DNA of 64,000 nucleotides from the NCBI GenBank assembly GCA_002842035.1, contig PHBP01000012.1:1-64000 (forward strand). Direction: 5' to 3'. The stretch comes from Candidatus Cloacimonetes bacterium HGW-Cloacimonetes-2. GTDB taxonomy: Bacteria; Cloacimonadota; Cloacimonadia; Cloacimonadales; Cloacimonadaceae. Positions 59,393 to 64,000 of this stretch are shown here, in pieces. Position 1 is the first letter of the stretch. Each line of letters starts with the position of its first letter. The notes beneath the pieces are model-generated. The model saw only the letters and a program-made list of their open reading frames with translations, made no database searches and had not been told where the DNA came from. Made by a program: the position numbers and the translations under genes.

Positions 59393-61863
59393 TATTCCCC
59401 CTTGAGCCAGATGGAGACGGTCGTACCGTGTCCCTCTTCGGAGCTGACGTCAATAATTCCATGCATAGATTGAATAATCTTCAAGCTTTCCGGGATGCCG
59501 ATGCCGGTGCCGGATTGCTTGGTCGTAAAGAATGGTTTCCAGATGTCTTCCATATTCTTGGAACTGATCCCTATTCCGCTATCCTCGATCTCGACCAATA
59601 CTGAGAGATTGCCTTTGGGGCTCTCGTGCAGAGGGAATTCCTTGACCGTAATGTGCAGAGATCCGCCTTCAGGCATAGCGTCGATGGCATTGCCCAAGAT
59701 ATTCATTAGAGCTTCTTCAAAGCGGATGGGCTCTATCATAGCCTCTACCGAAGTCAGATTCCAGTTTTTGATCAGTTTGATTTGTGCAGGGATACTGATC
59801 CGGCTCAGGCAATGCTCTATACTGGGTAAAATATCCTGAATTCGCAGCTCGTAATCTTTGAGCTCCGTAAAGCGCTGGAACGCGTGAGTAAAGACCCTGA
59901 TCTGCTCGATCTCGCTGCGGATCAGCTCGACGTATTCGCTGGAAGTGCGATTCTCGGGATTGCATTGCTCCAGTGGCTCCAGTGCCAAAATCACGTTTGT
60001 AATATGCCTGCGTACATTATGCGATAGCCTGCGGGCTGTCTCTGCCCAGGCAAGCTGACGGTTCATATCTTCCGCTCCGGCTGCAGGAGGAATAAACAGG
60101 ATCAAAAACTGGGCGGGGAAACTACTGCGGCGGAACATTGCGATTCCAAAGCTACGCTCTTCTTTGCCAAATTTTACCTGTGCCTGGTAGGTGAGGGATT
60201 TGTTTTTTGACTTTTGAAAGTGTTGCAAGGGGGGATAGAGCTCCGGGAAGATTGCATCCAGATGCTTCCGATCCAGCAGGATATTGGGCTCCATATACTT
60301 TACAATCATAGTCTCCAGAAAGCGGTTGATCATTACAATCCGGTTCTTGCCCCGTACGTGGATCATCCCAAAATCCAAGGTATTGTCTATTCTGCGAAAG
60401 ACCTTAATCTGTTTAGTATGGGCATACCAGCCACCAAACAGAAGGATCAACAAAACACCGATTATCCACAGAGAATAGCTTTCTATGGTGTTTAGCAACA
60501 GGACATAGAAGGGATAGGGCTCAAAGGAGTAATAGCCGGTCTGGCGGGGAGAGGAGATCACCAGCAATCTCGGCTTGCCAAAGCCGTTGCCCGTGCTGGT
60601 CATATAAACACCTTCTTCCCCCGGGAAGGGATTCTTGATCCTGGCTCTAACCCTGAAGTTATGATCCAAGATCTCAAAATGATCGTCATTGGTCTGCATC
60701 AGGAAGCCTTTGAAGCCGTCGTTGTTACCATCCACGCTGCCCCAAAGGTATTTCGGCGAGTTTTTATAATGATGCTTCACGGGATCCAGATTCTCGTCCA
60801 GCACGATCAGTCCGGATGCCTGATCGATCAGCGTGATCCGCTTGGTGCCGCTCCGATCTACAACGTGCAGGAGCCCGTCCGGTGCCATCCTCTGCATTGT
60901 GGAAGGAATGCTAAAGGACTTTAGCTTAGAAAATCTCTTGCCGTTGTAACGCATCAGGCTGATGTAATTTTCCACCTCCATCGAGCCCCAGGTGTTGACA
61001 TTGCAATAGATCTCGTAGATACCATCCTGATCGTTATCCGAGATAGCCAGATTGGCAGCACTATAGCCGGCGGCCACCTTTTCTATAAATTCCATCCTGC
61101 CGTAGCGATCGATCACACCTACATAAGAATTGAAGTCGTCTGTTTGGTTTAGCGGTTCTGTCCTGTTCTTAAAAGCTATCGTGCCAAAGATAAATTCTTT
61201 GTCGCCATCTCCGTCCAGATCTGCAAAATGCAGGGAGTTGACAGTCGTAGCCATCCGGTAATACCACTTCAGCGCACCGGACTTGAGATCATATACTATT
61301 ATACCACGCGGATTTGCCTGAAAACCTGAATGAGCCGTGCAGACCAGTTCATAATCGCCATCGCCGTCAACATCTTCTATCATTAGCGGTACTATCACCG
61401 CAGCATATTCACCTTTGGGATTGTCACTTTCCTGAAAGACCCGGTCGATCGGGGTATATCGGCGATCTTCCCTGATCGGAACGGGCTTCCAATCGTAATG
61501 TGAGGCTTGGAGGTAGTTCCTTTGACCATCGTTGAAGCTGTAATATATCCAGGCCCTGTCGTCATCTGGATCTTCCATTACTTTGAGATTTCGTATGGGA
61601 TAGCCAAGATTGATCTGAGCGAGTGCTTTGCCCTTGGAATCCAGAGTCAAAATGCCGTTGTATCCTGTCCTGAAAGGCTCCACATAGATGATTTCGTCGA
61701 TCTTGTCATTATCCACATCGGCAAAAACCTTGAGCGCAGCATTGCTATCATTGGTAATCACCTGACGCTCTACAAAGCGGTGACTCAGGACTTTTTCATA
61801 GATCCTGCACGCACTTATACAAAACAAGATCAGCATCAAGCCTATCGCATACTTTCTATTCAA
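59392..61863 (-). CDS. sensor histidine kinase with FG-GAP/VCBS beta-propeller sensor
   Basis: 823 aa. The N-terminal hydrophobic segment ends in ISAC, a possible lipobox. Residues about 40-420 hold five or more Asp-rich FG-GAP/VCBS-like units (FADVDNDKIDEIIYV, DVDGDGDYELVCT, DLDGDGDKEFIFG, DNDQDGIYEIYCN, VDGNNDGFKGFLMQ) typical of integrin-like propellers that bind calcium. A membrane helix lies at about 460-482 (SLWIIGVLLILLFGGWYA), then a PAS-like domain, an H-box in LSHNVRRHITNVILAL (about 611) and an HATPase with NILGNAIDAM, DSGIGIS and GTGIGIPESL. The start has a good promoter 35 bases away. The sensed signal is unknown. Confidence 0.92.
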   Translation of the reverse strand: MNRKYAIGLMLILFCISACRIYEKVLSHRFVERQVITNDSNAALKVFADVDNDKIDEIIYVEPFRTGYNGILTLDSKGKALAQINLGYPIRNLKVMEDPDDDRAWIYYSFNDGQRNYLQASHYDWKPVPIREDRRYTPIDRVFQESDNPKGEYAAVIVPLMIEDVDGDGDYELVCTAHSGFQANPRGIIVYDLKSGALKWYYRMATTVNSLHFADLDGDGDKEFIFGTIAFKNRTEPLNQTDDFNSYVGVIDRYGRMEFIEKVAAGYSAANLAISDNDQDGIYEIYCNVNTWGSMEVENYISLMRYNGKRFSKLKSFSIPSTMQRMAPDGLLHVVDRSGTKRITLIDQASGLIVLDENLDPVKHHYKNSPKYLWGSVDGNNDGFKGFLMQTNDDHFEILDHNFRVRARIKNPFPGEEGVYMTSTGNGFGKPRLLVISSPRQTGYYSFEPYPFYVLLLNTIESYSLWIIGVLLILLFGGWYAHTKQIKVFRRIDNTLDFGMIHVRGKNRIVMINRFLETMIVKYMEPNILLDRKHLDAIFPELYPPLQHFQKSKNKSLTYQAQVKFGKEERSFGIAMFRRSSFPAQFLILFIPPAAGAEDMNRQLAWAETARRLSHNVRRHITNVILALEPLEQCNPENRTSSEYVELIRSEIEQIRVFTHAFQRFTELKDYELRIQDILPSIEHCLSRISIPAQIKLIKNWNLTSVEAMIEPIRFEEALMNILGNAIDAMPEGGSLHITVKEFPLHESPKGNLSVLVEIEDSGIGISSKNMEDIWKPFFTTKQSGTGIGIPESLKIIQSMHGIIDVSSEEGHGTTVSIWLKGE

Positions 61864-61897
61864 GCAAAACCTCTAAACAACAATATTTACTCTTATC

Positions 61898-61926
61898 ATT
61901 ACATATGACTGGATAAATTATGTCAA
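61898..61926 (-). promoter_or_regulatory. strong sigma-70-type promoter of the two-component operon
   Basis: On the minus strand TTGACA (61926-61921), a 17-base spacer and TGTAAT (61903-61898). The -10 differs from consensus at one position. It ends 34 bases before the kinase start. Confidence 0.75.
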
Positions 61927-61997
61927 GATAAATCGGAGGGGTTTGATTTTGCTCTTCATTACTAACTATTTGTGGCTTTGCACCTCTTGCGCGCAAG

Positions 61998-62088
61998 TGA
62001 TCAACTGGAGATCACCAGCAGATCAAGAGCAAATCACCTCGAACCGGGTTCGACTTGATTTGCTCTTGAATTGCTCTTGATATGCAGA
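61998..62088. repeat. dispersed nested palindrome, copy 4
   Basis: AGAGCAAATCACCTCGAAC, then GGGTTCGACTTGATTTGCTCT form the same nested pairing as the other three copies, with AGATCACCAGCAGATCAAG before and TTGCTCTTGATATGCAG after. It lies in the 406-bp gap 61864-62269, which otherwise contains only the kinase promoter. Confidence 0.8.
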
Positions 62089-62269
62089 TGACCAAGGGGA
62101 GCGATTAGGAAGGAACAACCCGAATAGTGATGATAATGCCTTATAACAATAGCTACTTAGCTATCTTGCTTGGCACTCAAGAGAGATATACTCCAGAATT
62201 CCTATTTGCTTAGTAGGCGATAAAGCTTATTATATCCCTAAAACAAGAAAATGATTTGGAGAAAGATAA

Positions 62270-62878
62270 ATGAAAGTACTCGTACTATTTTATACAACCT
62301 ATGGACACAACTATGAGATGGCAAAGGCTGTAGCCGAGGGTGTAAAGCAAGCAGGCGTGGAAGTCGAAATCAAGCGTGTTCCGGAGATTCTGCCTGATGA
62401 GATTATCTCAAGAATGGGAGCCTTGGAAGCCCGCAAAGCTTTTGAACACATCCCGATAGCCGAGCCCACAGAACTGGGTGATTACGATGGCATCATCTTT
62501 GGTACTCCCACACGCTATGGAATGATGGCTGCGCAGATGAAAGCTTTCCTCGATGCGACCGGAAGCCTCTGGGCGAAAGGTGCCTTGATCGGCAAGGTCG
62601 GGGCAGTATTTTCCAGCACCGGCACTCAGCATGGCGGACAAGAAGCTGCCATCCTGAGCTTCCATACCATCCTCTTGCACCACGGAATGCTGATCAGCGG
62701 CTTGCCTTATAGCTTTACCGGACAGACCACGATGGATATGATTGCCGGTGGGTCTCCTTACGGTGCATCACAGATCGTTGGCGGGGACGGCTCCAAGCCT
62801 GCCAACCAGATTGAGCTGGATGGTGGCAAATTCCTGGGCGAACACGTTGCCAATATTGTCAAAAAACTCGCTAAATAA
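62270..62878 (+). CDS. wrbA: NAD(P)H:quinone oxidoreductase, WrbA type
   Basis: 202 aa, usual family length. The flavodoxin-like FMN site YTTYGHNYEMAKAVAEG, the GTPTRYGMMAAQMKAFLD loop and the WrbA-specific FTGQTTMDMIAGGSPYGASQIVGGDGSK are present. WrbA reduces quinones by two electrons and limits oxidative damage. GGAGA precedes the ATG. It is transcribed alone and converges on gapA. Confidence 0.95.
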   Translation: MKVLVLFYTTYGHNYEMAKAVAEGVKQAGVEVEIKRVPEILPDEIISRMGALEARKAFEHIPIAEPTELGDYDGIIFGTPTRYGMMAAQMKAFLDATGSLWAKGALIGKVGAVFSSTGTQHGGQEAAILSFHTILLHHGMLISGLPYSFTGQTTMDMIAGGSPYGASQIVGGDGSKPANQIELDGGKFLGEHVANIVKKLAK

Positions 62879-62894
62879 AAGAACTCCCATAAGA

Positions 62895-62928
62895 TAAAAG
62901 CTCCCCTGTATTGGGGAGCTTTTTTTAT
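62895..62928 (+). terminator. bidirectional terminator between wrbA and gapA
   Basis: AGCTCCCC and GGGGAGCT (8 bp) around TGTATT, with T7 on the plus strand and TTTTATCTT on the minus strand, so it can serve both converging genes. Confidence 0.9.
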
Positions 62929-62962
62929 TGGCAGCTTAAACTACCGGTTATCGCATATGGAT

Positions 62963-63976
<1,014 letters not shown>

Positions 63977-64000
63977 TTATAATAGTATGCTGTTGTTTGC

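Overview
The window looks like chromosomal DNA of an uncultured Gram-negative bacterium, most likely a member of the Cloacimonadota (candidate phylum WWE1) or a close relative. This placement is inference. It rests on several large exported proteins with a C-terminal 'YPNP...NLRGQ...SGIY...' sorting tail, abundant PKD/cohesin-like/beta-helix surface proteins, an Omp85 protein, lgt and an SLBB export protein (all outer-membrane biology), and intergenic regions littered with short dispersed repeats. No rRNA, tRNA, CRISPR array, phage or transposase gene was found.

Layout. 1-5353 (+): the end of one exported protein and three complete ones, with cohesin-like, dockerin-like, LamG-like and C-terminal sorting modules. 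5453-7676 (-): an ECF sigma factor, its zinc-finger anti-sigma factor and two periplasmic Spy/CpxP-type proteins, overlapping by 8 bp and resembling a metal or envelope-stress switch; a radical-SAM/B12 enzyme lies upstream. 9462-17632 (-): a giant exported PKD/beta-helix protein followed directly by a soluble-adenylyl-cyclase-like protein (two cyclase domains, NTPase, TPRs) whose only plausible start is a non-canonical codon. 17850-21188: a ComEA-like protein, a repeat island and two paralogous exported acidic proteins. 21439-28208 (+): a tightly packed operon of an M20 peptidase, dapB, dapF, a RodZ-like protein, lepA and an Omp85 protein. 28430-35598 (+): a small lipoprotein, a small membrane protein, then a kinase-to-ferredoxin run (Ser/Thr kinase, adenosine deaminase, gmhA-like, HisRS homologue, ridA, cobalamin adenosyltransferase, gpmA, ferredoxin). 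35692-44641: an exported beta-helix protein, a phosphoglycerate dehydrogenase, a minus-strand zinc-ribbon protein, glycogen phosphorylase and a lamin-tail exported protein. 45014-49081 (-): a very large exported repeat protein. 49163-57329 (-): a nine-gene operon (sugar epimerase, SLBB export protein, DegT aminotransferase, etfB, lgt, lipoprotein, purB, DUF2147, PSD-like). 58022-61863 (-): a two-component pair with an unusual FG-GAP sensor and a sigma-54 activator. 62270-63961: wrbA and gapA convergent on a shared terminator.

How it fits together. The metabolic genes (gpmA, gapA, glgP, serA-type dehydrogenase, dapB/dapF, purB, add, ferredoxin, etfB) describe an organism with glycolysis, glycogen storage and its own diaminopimelate route. 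The rest is dominated by cell-surface proteins and envelope sensing. The most unusual material is the cyclase/NTPase/TPR gene with its apparent ATA start overlapping the stop of the giant surface-protein gene, the FG-GAP sensor kinase, the HisRS homologue with altered catalytic motifs, and a family of nested palindromic intergenic repeats, two of which sit inside about 265-bp modules in opposite orientations 10 kb apart.
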